64,000 bases of DNA from Isoetes taiwanensis (Eukaryota > Streptophyta > Lycopodiopsida > Isoetales > Isoetaceae), in assembly GCA_021234155.1 (NCBI GenBank), contig JAJEKV010000039.1:12641252-12705251 (forward strand), read 5' to 3'. The notes under the pieces were generated by a model. It saw nothing but the letters and a program-made list of their open reading frames with translations, had not been told where the DNA came from and made no database searches. This document shows positions 27,917-40,693 of the stretch, in pieces (the stretch's first letter is position 1; each line of letters starts with the position of its first letter). The translations under genes were made by a program, and so were the position numbers.

Positions 27917-28128
27917 ATTGTTTGGTAGGTTTGTTTTAAAATTGTTGGTTTCCAACAAGAATTTCAATGAGTTCGACAAAGTTGCCGGTATAGATAGACA
28001 TCTTAACTACATCGTCCTAAATACAGGGAGAAATGTTTGGTCGTTCGTTTTAATGTTGTTGGCTTTAACAAGGTTTCAACAAGGTTGCCCAGTACAGATG
28101 CATTAACTTTACATGGTCCCTAAATACA
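27917..28128. repeat. ~115-bp diverged tandem duplication
   Basis: TGTTTGGTAGGTTTGTTTTA...GTTGCCGGTATAGATAGACA...CCTAAATACA is followed by TGTTTGGTCGTTCGTTTTAA...GTTGCCCAGTACAGATGCAT...CCTAAATACA. Clear but diverged; no coding recognised. Confidence 0.7.
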
Positions 28129-28129
28129 A

Positions 28130-30410
28130 TCAACTATGATAAACTTTGTACAATTCTTGGAGCCAAAGAAGTCAAGAAACCTAGTGGAATACTATTAAAA
28201 TCATGAGGGATCTTCATAGAAAGGATTTAAAGGAAAAATATTCATAAGATTTTAAAGAAGCTTTGAAGATCATGATAAAATAATTGGATCTTAATGTGAG
28301 GAATGTTCATCTCAAATGTCAGGCCTCAAATTTAAATCTTGATGCATTGAGATCTATTTGTTTGTATACCAACATAGAGTCTAATTGAATCTCTTGAAGA
28401 ACCTACAAGGATGGATAAAAGATGCCTCTATAATTTCTCACAATAGTTCTACCCAACTTTTTCTTTCTTTTTGCAAGCAAAGGAACATGATCTGAAGGGA
28501 ACAAGCCCTTTGATGAATATAACGGGATACAAATTTTGGTTTCTTCATGGTGGAGATTTAGATTCTATGCAAACTTTTTGTTTGAAATAATTGGCCCGGC
28601 ATGCGTGATTAATCATGTAGTTGAAAAACAAAATGCATTTAGCCTTTGGAAGGATTTGGCCTATGGCTATGGTTGGGCATGAGCGCGTGATTGGCTTCAA
28701 TTCCTTTTCAATAGAAGGGTCCTTCATTTACCAAAGCTGATGTTTTGGATATGTAGCATCCTCCTTGGAATTTAGTTGTAGGCATTGTTTGAAAGCTCAA
28801 GCAAGGAGCAAAGAGCATCCGAAATAAACTAAAATGGATGCCTTATGTATTAGTTGCTTGGTTTTGAAAAATGCATGCATTTTTGGGTTGGTTCTTTGAA
28901 TGAAAAGAAAATGGGGTTAAACATTAAACTTTGGTATTAATTGTTTTATTTGTGACATAGCATGCTCATTATGTTGGCTTCTCTAACACCGGAAGGCTCT
29001 TGCTTTAAGCTACTTATTGAATAAGTGTGAACCAAACTCCATGGAACACTTATCCCAACACAATAATAGTTCCATCGGCCTTAGGTGTTCTTTGAAAGCC
29101 GGTATAAAGAAACCTCCTTGGCTACATCAAGGAGTTTTGTGATTTGAGTTGTGATGTTGAGATGTCATGTTTATGGTTGTAAGCTTCTTTTAGCATAATC
29201 TATAGGTCTTGATATTAACCGCATTGTTCGTGAGTAAACAAAAATATTATGTGAAAATTGAAGAATGTATCATTGTTTACATCTTAGTGATAATCGACGT
29301 TAAAACATTTTTAAGGTGGCCACATTCGTGCCGTTAATTTTAAGATTTGATCTCATCCATTGAATAAAAAGTCATTGAAATACATGAGGAAATTAAATGT
29401 AGAAGCATGTTCGATGTCTCTCTTGTTCTGGTAGAATGGACGAAGCCCTGGCCGAGAATCGACATTTCTCAAGTTATCTAATGTCAATTTACGCCTTGAC
29501 ATCCCGGGCGCCTTCAAAGGCCATCTAGGTCCGCTAACATATAATGAAGATTGTCCTAACATTTGTCTCCAACATATTTCAACATTTTTTGCCCAACATA
29601 TGTCCAATATGCGCCCAACCAATCATTAACATATATTTTGAGATATGCCCAACATATATTAAAAGACTTGCAAATGGTCGCTTTGTATTTAAATGCAGAT
29701 TTTGTCCTCCGCATAATTCTACGGAACTATTGAGAGTTGAAGGAATTTAAGGCATAAAGGTGCCCAATTCCATCGAAGGATGGAGACGCCCATAGATGTT
29801 GGTACATCAAGATATACAAGAAAGGGCTATTGTTTGCTGTGGGAAATCCTCTAAGAGTGAGTCTAATACATAGAACATCTATTTCTTTTTCTTTTGTTCT
29901 CATTTATTAGATGGCAATAACACTATGCCCCGGAATTGGCATTTTAGTGGCCGAGATCTCACCTGTTGAAATATGCAATGGAGTGGATTTAGAGTCTACA
30001 AATTATTGCATTTTGAGGCAGTTATTTAGACATATCTGAACCCACTTTGAGATGAGCTTGTCTCCACGTGGTGTGAGATATCAATGCCAGTCGGATCAAA
30101 GACTCACCACGTTTTGCTCAACTCGATACACGATAATAGTTTTTTAATAAAATGATAGAAAATGACGCTAGTGGTAAAAATGACGATTAGTGGTAGAAGA
30201 TAAAGGTGCAATAGAGGGCCAACAAAATATGCAAAAATCTGGTTGTTCACAAATACATGGCACATGTTCGGATAACAAATATGGTTCAATGAGGGCAATA
30301 TTCCGTCAAATTAACAATGCTTCCACCCGCTTGGAAACCATTAAATCTAAGAGTTTGAAATAGTTATCTCATTTTTGCTAAAACTTTTATCATTTCACCA
30401 AATTAGGAGT
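28130..30410. other. No supported gene
   Basis: AT-rich. 29560-29665 has several CCAACATAT repeats (see findings). Short open stretches only. Confidence 0.4.
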
Positions 30411-30419
30411 CGTGTCGAT

Positions 30420-31330
30420 AGGCAATTTATATATTTGTGAACCTAGAGGAATCTTCATAGAATCTAAGGGTATCCAAAGATAATCTACATAGAATCGTGG
30501 AGAATCTAGGTGAATCTTGGGGCAATCTTTAGAATCTAGGGGAATCTCTAAAAGATCTAAGGAATCGAAGGGAATCTTCATTGAATATTTGAGCATCTAT
30601 GAAATCTTCTTAGGATCTTAGAGAGTCCATGAGAATCTACATATAATCTTGGGAATTTATGTGAATCTTTAGAGAATCTTTTGGGATCTAGGAGAATCTT
30701 TGATGAAATCTTGAAGATCCCAAAGGACTTACAGGATCTAAAGGAATCTTTCATAAAATCTTTAATAATCGAGGGAATCTTGATGAAATTTTGGAGAACC
30801 TAAAGGAATCTTCATAGAATCTAAGGAAATCTCCATATCTACATAGAATCATGGGAATCTAGGTGAATCTTGAAACAACCTTTTGAAAAGCTAGGGAATC
30901 TATAGAATCTCATGAAAATCTTTGAGAATTTAGAATTCAAAAGGAATCTTCATAAAATCTTTGAGAATATAGGGAATCTTTACAAAAATTTGAATGAATC
31001 CCTTGAAATTTTGAGGAATTTACATGAATCTTGGGGAATCTAGAGGCATGTTGGGATAATTCTAAAAAATTTAGGGGAATCTTTATAGAATCTTAAGAAT
31101 CTAGGGGAATCTTTGGTGCAATCTTAGAAATCTAGGAGAAAATCCAAGAGGATCTAAGAGAATATTTGACACTAGGTGTGCTTCATGGGAATCTTAATAG
31201 AATCTAATGGAATCTAGGAGAATCTACCTAGCATCTTGGGCAAATCTAGGAGGAATTCAGATAAGTTTTAGAAATTTAAGGAATATCAAGAGAATCTTTT
31301 AATAGATTTTGGGGAAACCTATGTACCTAC
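30420..31330. repeat. GGGAATCTA / GAATCTTC minisatellite, ~900 bp
   Basis: Degenerate tandem copies of GGGAATCTAGG(T)GAATCTT-type units, ~20-45 bp each, on one strand. The same core motif fills the foldback arms and 21.4 kb. It ends just before an (AT)n tract at 31373. Confidence 0.85.
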
Positions 31331-31368
31331 ATCATCCCACTTCACCACCCCTATAGTACAAATACTTG

Positions 31369-31372
<4 letters not shown>

Positions 31373-31438
<66 letters not shown>
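31373..31438. repeat. (AT)n microsatellite, ~66 bp
   Basis: Separates the GGGAATCTA minisatellite from the diverged array-related region. Confidence 0.97.
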
Positions 31439-31439
<1 letters not shown>

Positions 31440-34190
31440 CTTCCCACTAGGATCTAATCTAAAGAAATACTTACCAAAAACACTAACACTCGCTAGAGCT
31501 CTTCGAGAATTTGTGTCTTCCGTCCCGGCGTGACCGAAGCCCCAAGCCAGCTAATCCTAGCATTATAAAACTAACTGTGAATATTAGCCTACAAGCTCTC
31601 TACAACTAAGGTAAGTCTAATGGGGATCAAGTATTTGATTCCAAACCAAACTTATCTTTTGATCATAAAGGAAGCCAAAGCATAGTTCTTATAATAATAC
31701 AATGAATAAGACATGTATTAGAATATGCTGATGACAATTAGGTATCACCATGAAGCACTAATGCCAAAAGCCCGCCAAAGAGTCGAGTTATGCATGTAAG
31801 TTTGCAATCACCTTAATAAGCATCATATGCCAAAGCAAACAAAAAACTAAACTTTGTTTAGATGGTCCAAGTAGAAAAATGCTCGGCTTTCACTTTAAGC
31901 CTCCTTCACAACTATCAAATTCTAGTTCAAAAGGATAACAACACAATAAGATATTGGGCCCAAACCTAGAAACACAAATGTGCATCTATTACTCTCTTCT
32001 ACATATACAAATGCAGCCATGTTCATGCTCAAAATCTGACAAGAAACACACTTTTTACTTGGGGACCGCTATGAAGAGTATTTAAGCACACCAACTTCAC
32101 ATGTTCATACTATAGATCTAAAAGATATAATCATGCCATGCCTATGTTATTTTTTAGGCATATAGCAAACTATTTCTTGCAACAAGTAAGCCAAGAAGGC
32201 AAATCTTCTAGATTTTGTGTTCCAACTAGATTTTGGATGAATTAAGAACAACCAATGTCTTTGCTCATGTATGTAAAAACTAGTTAGACATGATTCTAAA
32301 AGATTTTTCCCCTCGATAAATACTACCGCAGTAGAACCGCAAATCAATTGCAACTCGAACTTGTACATCCAAAGTTTCTTTTGCCAATTAACAACCTTAA
32401 AACGTCGGAAGGTGAGTCTCGCATGTTACCCTCGCAAAGAAACCCAATGTAAATTAGCCTTAATCGTGGTAAAGTACAAAGCCACTAGCGGTAGCGAAGC
32501 AAAACTCTGTTTTATCCGTTTCCTTTCGTGTTTAAGATCCATCTCATGAATGACTACTTTGACAAATAATCAAACTTGAAATGTCTCAGTAACATCATAA
32601 AATGTGCCAATAAAACACGTGGAAACATTTAACTTAACCTCTTCCATCAAGTTTTTATGCTATATAAAGGAACTAATAGAGTACTATTTCGATGTCAAGG
32701 ACTTCCACATTCCACAATAAGATGCACTTAAATGCTACATATGAGCATCTTATCCGTGCTTGAAATAGATCTCGATCGCTTCAAATTTTGATGGCATATA
32801 ACAATCATAAAAATCAAATTGCAACAATCAAAAGTCATGTAGAGCTCCCCAAAAATGCAAAAGTTACAATAATAAAATTCACGCTAAAACTCCCATTTGT
32901 TTGTCACGTAAGTTGTGAAAACCTAAAGACAACGTTGTTCACGTAAAATACACTAAATACCATATGTACATATCCCAACTACTATTCATAAGAAATGATA
33001 AGCTCATTGAAAACAAAACCGCATTACCTCATATAGAGCTTAGTCTTAATCCCTCAGTTCTCCTTCATAAAGTTTGGAATAATGTTCTAGATAAAAATGC
33101 AATAAGAAGATGCACAAACCTCGCTTTTAAGACACGCCTCCTTAAATGATTGAAGTTCAAGTCCATAACTTGATGCCTTTATCGCCAAAGAGAGCTATGA
33201 CATTTGCCATCTAGATTTCTATTTTCCGCTTAAAGCCCCATCATTTGCTTGAGAGATTATTTGAGAGATTATTATTTGAATGCCGAGCCCGGAAAAGCTA
33301 AATACCTAGGGTCGTAAGTGTGTTTGAGCTAAAAGAGTGGATGCCCACAAATTGCAATCGCCGCGCATGCTTCAAAACGCATAGTCGCAGAGATCCGATC
33401 ACCAAAGACTACGGAAAAATTACAAGGCGATGCGCTTTATCCGACCAAGGCTAAAAACTTTTCAATCTCGAGACATTCATTACGGGCTTTCTGTCTCAAG
33501 AATATCCATCACCAATTATTTTTGTGGACACATCGACCAAAAATAACCACTAATATAATAGTACGACTTAAGCTTTTTTCAAAAGAAGCGTCCACAAGGA
33601 CCCATCCACGGCATGGCTTTTGGAAAACAATAAAAGGTAGTCCATAACTTTTGCAACGTGAATGGTAAAAATTCTATGGAAAGGGCTTTCCTTAAGAACT
33701 TCACACGTTGCATCTTGCATACTAGAAAGGTGCACATCTTTTTTTAAAGTAAAGCCAGATAGAACCTTATTTAAAGAAATCGTCTTGCATAGTGAACATT
33801 CAATAAGCCAAATGAAACTATCGACTTGCCCAAGGAAATGTCTCTTTATTTCATGTTGGACACAACAATTATGTGGCAAGCAAAAAGAATGCTATAGCCA
33901 ATATAAATAAACGCATACCTCAAAATGATGCCATTTGCAAATGATTGTGTGTCTTTTGCAAAATGAAAAGCCCATCCAAGAGCCTAGTATAATAAGATGT
34001 GTCAAGTGCCCTTTTATTTTAGGCAATCTAGAGAACAGATGTCACAAGTTAGCAACATAGATTCACTGGTGCCATGCTATGTCATACGCCCTCAAATAGC
34101 AAGGTGAAACTAGCAAAATGGTCACATTTTTCTCTGAGCTAGTTGATCAAGATCCAACCAATAACAACCTTGATATATATAGATATATGT
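31440..34190 (-). pseudogene. Third, diverged relative of the array genes (minus strand)
   Basis: At 33990-33917 the minus strand reads WAFHFAKDTQSFANGIILR and ends at GAG/GTATGC. Array 1 has HANGIFLR ending at AAG/GTACGT with similar surrounding DNA (7170-7200), so these are related exons. Just downstream, 33879-33568 is open for ~100 codons, reading GQVDSFIWLIECSLCKTISL and then SGFTLKKDVHLSSMQDATC, with no recognised domain. 32368-32147 is a further open minus block (STAVVFIEGKNLLESCLTSF). The region ends in an AT-rich stretch followed by a LINE fragment, as unit D of array 2 does. The product is unknown. It is probably a relic, but only these blocks could be matched. Confidence 0.4.
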
Positions 34191-34191
34191 A

Positions 34192-34945
34192 GATATATTT
34201 TTGTAGGAAAATCCCGTATAAGGGATAATTTCTCTTGACCCTATGCACGCACATGCCATATAGACTTCACATTGTGTGCACCCCCCGGGTGTAGAGGTCA
34301 CCCCCAACCGATCGGACTCCATTTCCACCATATTGGGATCCCCAACAAGAAGCCATGAAATGTGGGCAGCCCAAGTTGAGTATCTTCCCTGCAAAGAGGC
34401 CCACAAAGGAAGCTCTCGATGAGGTCTATTGTGGGCGAAACATTAATTAGACCATATTTAACCCCTTTGTTCCCTCGCCATACAATTAGGGCCCAAATCG
34501 ACCAAAGCGATCAGGAAAGTAAAGAAGATGATCGGCAAGGAAGGGAAGCCATGCTATCACGACCCCTCCTTTGGGCAAATCACAACCGCGATAAGGGACA
34601 TTAAACCGCGACCAATCATGTCTCGCAAGCTTTGATACATCTCCCTTACGCATTAATTTATGCTTTGAAGACATACAAACCGAAAGCATCCAATCTAGAT
34701 AAGTAAAAGAAATATGACTCGCTTGAGGGGAGGAGGCTACCCCTCGAACATTCCATGAGACTAACCGCGTTGATCTTGTGATGGGGCCAATTCGCATGAG
34801 ATCACCGGTGTCTCAAGGGAACTTGAGGATGTTTCCTGCACCGGGCATGGCAAGAACCTCATCAACCAAATCAGCCCAATCGAAGTGGATCAAAGCGACC
34901 ACCATGGATGTAATGGGAGGGGCGAGCACACCGATGAACTTTTTG
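34192..34945 (-). pseudogene. LINE ORF2 endonuclease fragment, left copy
   Basis: The minus strand reads TRLVSWNVRGVASS (34775-34735), GGVVIAWLPF (~34575-34540) and, further on, AAHISWLLVGDPNMVEME (~34370-34310). These are the start and middle of an APE-type LINE endonuclease (family patterns SWNxRG and WxxxGDFN). Frames are broken. The fragment ends at 34192, beside an AT-rich tract. Its other end (~34940) joins array 2 at an AACTTTTT microhomology. A near-identical copy lies at 49936-50660 in the same orientation. Confidence 0.8.
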
Positions 34946-34950
34946 TGCCG

Positions 34951-37900
34951 AACTTTTTCTCAATTCACTCAAAAATCAGAAATAAGCATTGACCCGAGTA
35001 GCTTGAAAACGCCTTTGGTGCATGAAAGTTGAGAATATTTTCAAATAGAGTACATTCAGCATTGCTTCATGCTAGTAAAGCAAAACGAGGTAGAGGAAAT
35101 CCTGCTACCCGGCGAAAACAAATCAAACATTAGCCTAATGAGGGTAATGAAGAAATTGCCAGCAGGTAAGCAATAGAGTCTCGTGGCTTATAGCCCTTCA
35201 ACCTAAACATTAGTATAGTAACATTATCAAATAATATTCAAGTGAAAAAGAGGGTGAAGTTAACTTCTTGTTAGCAGTTTGAGAAATAGCTGCGCTATTT
35301 TATTAGCACTGGCAGAATGTTCATAAGAATTAATATGGAAACCTCTTTAACCTTTAAGCCATTAAAGATGGTAGGCAGACCAGTGCTACATCATTATTTC
35401 ATAGCATCATCCAGAGAATCAAAATGTTATCCTATGCAACATTCAATATGGATGCAATATCATTATCCCCTGTTTTTTTTATTAGAATAGAAATATTTTT
35501 TAACCGTTGTAAAAAAGCAAGAACCTGGTCGATGCACGTCCTCCTCATTCGAGAGTGGATCTTCTGTTGTTGACATCACCATGTTGTCTTTAGCTTCAGT
35601 GACTGGAGTTTTGATGCTGCCTGCTTGATAGTAGCTAAGCATGCTTCAATACTGGACCTAGGGCGTTTGCCCAGGCTGATTTCCTAGTTGCATAAAATAT
35701 ATGCTTGCATTCTTAGCCATGCCTCCAAATGCAGATTTATTTGTTGCCGCCACGCTGTCATTTTTCTCAGAAAAACTATAACCACTTCTCTGATCTCTTA
35801 GAATACTAATACTGTCTGCTTTTGTAAAGCTTAGGCTTTCGGATCCCTCCCCGCTTTTGCCATGATCTCGCTACAAGTTTGATCTTTTTTTATGTTCCCT
35901 CTTGCATCATTCATGTTTACTGATCCAGAATCAAGGAAAATCCTACGGAAAATGCTGGATGCTTTGAAACAGAGACTTATCTTTATATTGCAGTATCATG
36001 AGGCACAATCCAAAGCTAGCCGTCACTGCCCACATGCTTATAGTTGTTGGATTCATCATGTATTTCAGAAATGGTCATAAGGTACCTCTGCACACTGCCT
36101 CCATTTCCGGCTTGAAGCGTATGAACCTAAAAGCTCTGGGCTCAAAAAATCGTTCAAGAGGGTTTTCCGTCAAATATATTCTTTGCTAAAGTAGTAAAGG
36201 TACAAACAAAATTTTGCTTTTGTTAATGCCCTCCAATTCCAAAACCATGCGTACGAAAATACCTTATGTAGGTCCAATGAGACATATACAAGTGCCTCTA
36301 AAAGCACTAATTTCACATCTAGGATTTATTCCAAAGCAAAAAAGGTGGGTGCACCATAGTACATACTTCACGTGTTCTTTCCCTAGTTATAGTGTAAGCC
36401 ATTAAATGCAGCGTACCATATGGCAGGTTCAAGGAGAAGAATTAATAAAATGGTCAAGCATTATATTTTCAAACTACTTCTTCAATTAAAAATGGTACGA
36501 GTATTAACTTTCTAGTGTAGACATATTAATGATGGGTCCATCTTAACTTACCATGGTCCAAAGAATGTTCATATCATAGTGGGATCATATTGTCATAAGC
36601 ACATGTCATATTGCCGTAGTCCACATTGTGTGCTCAACTAAAGGTGCCTACACTGATAAGTTAATGTTATATTCCACTGAAGTAACATATGCAAAATATT
36701 TTTCCATGGAACCATAACGTGTGACAAAGCAAATGGTATACCTTGTTGTGTCAAATCCATATCATGTATCCACCACAGTCACAATGGGATATCCCTAAGC
36801 TAAATTGCACTGCTCACATTGATAGAGCCTTACATTCCAGTATTTTAACCATATAGGTTATGAGACCACTCAACTAAAAGTCTAGTGTTGTGCAAACTTG
36901 ATAAGGCTTCATCGTAATGGCGGTTTTTTCCCTGGGGTTTTTAATCCCACCATGGTGCTCACATGAAGCCGCCCATGCAATGTATTTTTTGTTTTAACTT
37001 TGTACTTGTGGTCGTTATGTTCCTTCGTGTATTTGCCTTTGTGAAGGCGATCGTAAAATATACTTCCTTCCTTCCTTCCTTCCTCTTTGGTGCAAAGGTA
37101 GTGTCGTGCCCATCAAGCATGTAAATGCTTTGAAGCCATTTTTTGCTTAAGGAGAAAATAGATGCCTTTATAAATAAGCATCTTACAACTACTATGTCCT
37201 ATTAATAGTGCCTAAGGCAAACTATATGAGCATATATGTGAAGCAAAAGGCAGAGAATGGAGCCTAAGCCAACCTTTGGATATATATGTATATATTTATA
37301 TATATATATATATAAATTTGGCCTACCTCCACCCGGGAAGTGAGGCCAAGGCCCAGTCAATATATAGGAAATGGAGGGGGTCCCTATATATACATGGGAC
37401 CCACCCCACAACCCATGTTTTACATGAACATAGTTCTGTTTGCATTTAGGTGATAAAGAACCGGTAAGATGAAACAATTATAGCAAAATAATAGAAACAT
37501 GCCTGTATTTGTTGAGTTCATTCAGAAGCTCCATTTGGTGTCGTACTGCAGACAAGGGAAGTCCATGTTCTCAACATCCTTGTAGAAGCTTCCATATAAA
37601 CTTTTTTCCTAAAAGCTCTTTTGTACAAAGATCTGGACTTGTACCATTAAATCCTCAGCAGCTAGAAGGGGATTGATGTGTAAATGTATAGAATTACTTG
37701 TGAAGTCATATTGTCATCTTGGACCCTGTTAAAAGCCTTTGTACAATTAATAATGCCACATGTCCTTTTGATTGGTATATAGCATGACCAATGATCAATT
37801 GTATTAAAATGTAATGCCATAGTAGGCATTGAAACGGAGTCCTTTGATTCGTATAGCACGATCAATGATCATTGTATTAGATGTAATGCCATAGAAGGCA

Positions 37901-39298
37901 TTGAAACTGTGCTGTTTTATTTAGTAAATAAGTCTGTGCACCTATTAAGATGTAGAACTAGTAATGCAGTAACATGAATTACATTGTTAAGGAAAAAGAC
38001 GAATGCTTGTGCAAAACATCAAGCGATAATCATGGAAGTTCGTAAACAAACTTTGAAGCATATTATTGAAAAAGTCACATACCTTACTAAATCCATGATC
38101 TTGTGAAACATGCCTCTCCAAAATGGATAAAGTTGATGTTGGACTTGTTCCAAAATGGAATAATTACCTCCATTATTAGACAAGATAAAAATATCGGCAC
38201 TGTAAATACTGGAACAGTAGACTCACTTGTATGGTTTGTGCTCATTTAATAGAGTGTTGACTTCATATTGCAGTCCAGGGACACCAACATCCTTTAATTA
38301 CTTTGTACGTCCTCCTCCATAGTAAATCCATCGGGATGCTCTTTTGCATGTCTCTAGATTCCCTCATGTAGGTATACAAGTGAGTGTGTATGTTTTCCTT
38401 TTTCACTTGGAGCGTAGCTTAAATTCCATCATCTATGCGCCCCCAATAATTTCATAATTTTATGCAGATTAAAATTGCCATTATGTTATCAACTTGCTTG
38501 AGATCATTTGATATTCCTTTTGGATTTTCTTTGGCTCCTTCGACAATGGAATAGGATTAAATGTCTTCAATAAAATCAATCTGAAATAATACTATACTTG
38601 TTCAAAAACCAAATGCTAAGACCTATAAGACCCCTGGTTAAACGGTAAAATTTGAAGGCTTGAGAATATATACAAAACCCTAGCCGCAATGCGAGACAAA
38701 GGTTGTTAGGACATCTAGCCACAACCAAGGATACCTTGAGTGGACTAGACTTATCCGACTCCACATGTATATTGGGACAGAGCTATATAGACCCTATCAC
38801 TTGATCATGAACATATAATACCATTTCAAAACATCAAGTCAAAGTTCACCCATCACTGATTTTATCAAGCATATGACTATATTTATTGGATGGCCACGTT
38901 CCATTTTTCCATGCATTAAGGATTAATCAAGTATAAAAGAGTATGGTCGTTTTCCATTATTATGCAGCCATAAATGTGGAATAACATTTCAAAGAACCAA
39001 AGATGCCTAGACAGGTCCATTTAACGACCATGTGACGAGTATTTTCCGTAAATTATCGGACTTTGTAAAAATGCCCCATCGTAGAACTAGTTCAAGCAAT
39101 GCCTTTTCCAAGAAAGAATTTTCAATATCATAAAATTTAGCTTTACATTGGATACAACCATACTGTTTTTATTTTTTGTCTAACGTGACTTAACCATTAA
39201 GCTTAGCATACCATATAACTTCATATTTCAAATGTTTCCAACCAGATAAGGCAAATACTTGTTCTAATTCAATTTTGTGCTCAAGAATCTGTTGCTGC
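34951..39298. repeat. Array 2, unit A (4348 bp)
   Basis: Starts at AACTTTTTCTCAATTCACTC, which recurs at 39299, 43603 and 47755. Minus-strand gene blocks sit as in units B and C: donor of the long linker block at 35525, hydrophobic block ~36010-36070, exon 3' end at 37503. The AT tract is at ~37263-37314, and a TTCC run at ~37063-37082 lies in a 150-bp segment shared only with unit B. Confidence 0.95.
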
Positions 39299-40240
39299 AA
39301 CTTTTTCTCAATTCACTCAAAATCAGAAATAAGCGGACCCTCGAGTAGCTTGAAAAACGTCTTGGTGCATGAAAGTTGAGAATATTTTTCAAATAGAGTA
39401 CATTGGACAGTGCTTCATGCTAGTAAAGCAAAAACGAGGTAGAGGAAACTCTCGGTTACACAGCGGCAAAACAAATCAAACATTAGCCTAATGAGGGGGT
39501 AATGAAGAAATTACCGGCGGTAAGCAATAGAGTCTGTGTGGCTTATAGCCCTTCCAACCCCAAACATTAGTATAGTAACATTATCAAATAATATTCAAGT
39601 GAAAAAAGAGGGTGAAGTTAACTTCCTGTTATAGCGGTTTGAGAAATAGCTTTGCACTATTTTATTAGTAAGCCGAGAATGTTCATAAGAATTAATATGG
39701 AAACCTCTTTTAACCTTTAAGCCATTAAAAAAGATGGTAGGCGGAGAAATTATACATCATTATTTCATAGCATCATCCGGAGAATCCAAAATGTTAAACT
39801 CCCATGCAACATTCAATATGCATGCAATATCATTATCCCTCGCTTTTTATTAGAATAGAAATATTTTTAACCATTGTAAACTAAAAGCAAGAACCTGGTC
39901 GGGATGCACGCCCTCCCTCATTCGAGTGGGGATCTTCTGTTGACATCACCATGTTGTCTTTTAGCTTTAGCTGGACTGGAGTTTTGATGCTGCCTGCTTG
40001 ATAGTAGCTAAGCAGAAATGCTTCAATACTGGACCTAGGGCGTTTGCCCGAGCTGATTTCCCTAGTTGCATAAAATATATGCTTGCATTCTTAGCCATGC
40101 CTCCAAATGCAGATTTATTTGCTGCCGCTACTGTTTTTTCTCAAGAAAAACTATAACCACTTCTCTGATCTCTTAGAACACTAATACTGTCTCTGCTTTT
40201 GTAAAGTTTAAGGCTTTTCAGATCCCTCCTTTTGCCATGA

Positions 40241-40693
40241 TCAAGCTATAAGTTTGATCTTTTTATGTTCCCGTCTTGCATCATTCATGTTTACTGATCC
40301 AGAATCAAGGAAAATCCTACGGAAAATGCTGGATGCTTTGAAACAGAAGACTTTATCTTTATATTGCAGTATCGTGAGGCACAATCCAAAGCTAGCCGTC
40401 ACTGCCCACATGCTTATAGTTGTTGATTCATCATGTATTTCAGAAATGGTCATAAAGGTACCTCTGCACACCGCCTCCATTTCCGGCTTGAAGCGTATGA
40501 ACCTAAAAGCTCTGGGCTCAAAAAATCGTTCAAGAGGGTTTTCCGTCAAATATATTCTTTTGCTAAAGTAGTAAAGGTACAACAAAATTTTTGCTTTTGT
40601 TAATGCCCTCCAATTCCAAAACCATGCGTACGAAAATACCTTATGTAGGTCCAATGAGACATATACAAGTGCCTCTAAAAGCACTAATTTCAC
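40241..40693 (-). CDS. Array 2 unit B: 150-codon minus-strand open block with a membrane-like segment
   Basis: The longest open frame in array 2. From the N-terminus it contains KLVLLEALVYVSLDLHK, then ERFFEPRAFRFIRFKPEMEA, a hydrophobic SMWAVTASFGLCLTIL that could span a membrane, and a basic tail SVNMNDARREHKKIK. Units A, C and D have the same DNA, but small indels split the frame: C reads only the last third, 44661-44449. A CAT AAG/GTATTTT junction at 40640 could instead be a splice donor, in which case the first 18 residues form a separate exon. The opposite strand is also open here (40254-40571), so strand assignment rests on the neighbouring spliced blocks. Function unknown. Confidence 0.4.
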   Translation of the reverse strand: MKLVLLEALVYVSLDLHKVFSYAWFWNWRALTKAKILLYLYYFSKRIYLTENPLERFFEPRAFRFIRFKPEMEAVCRGTFMTISEIHDESTTISMWAVTASFGLCLTILQYKDKVFCFKASSIFRRIFLDSGSVNMNDARREHKKIKLIA

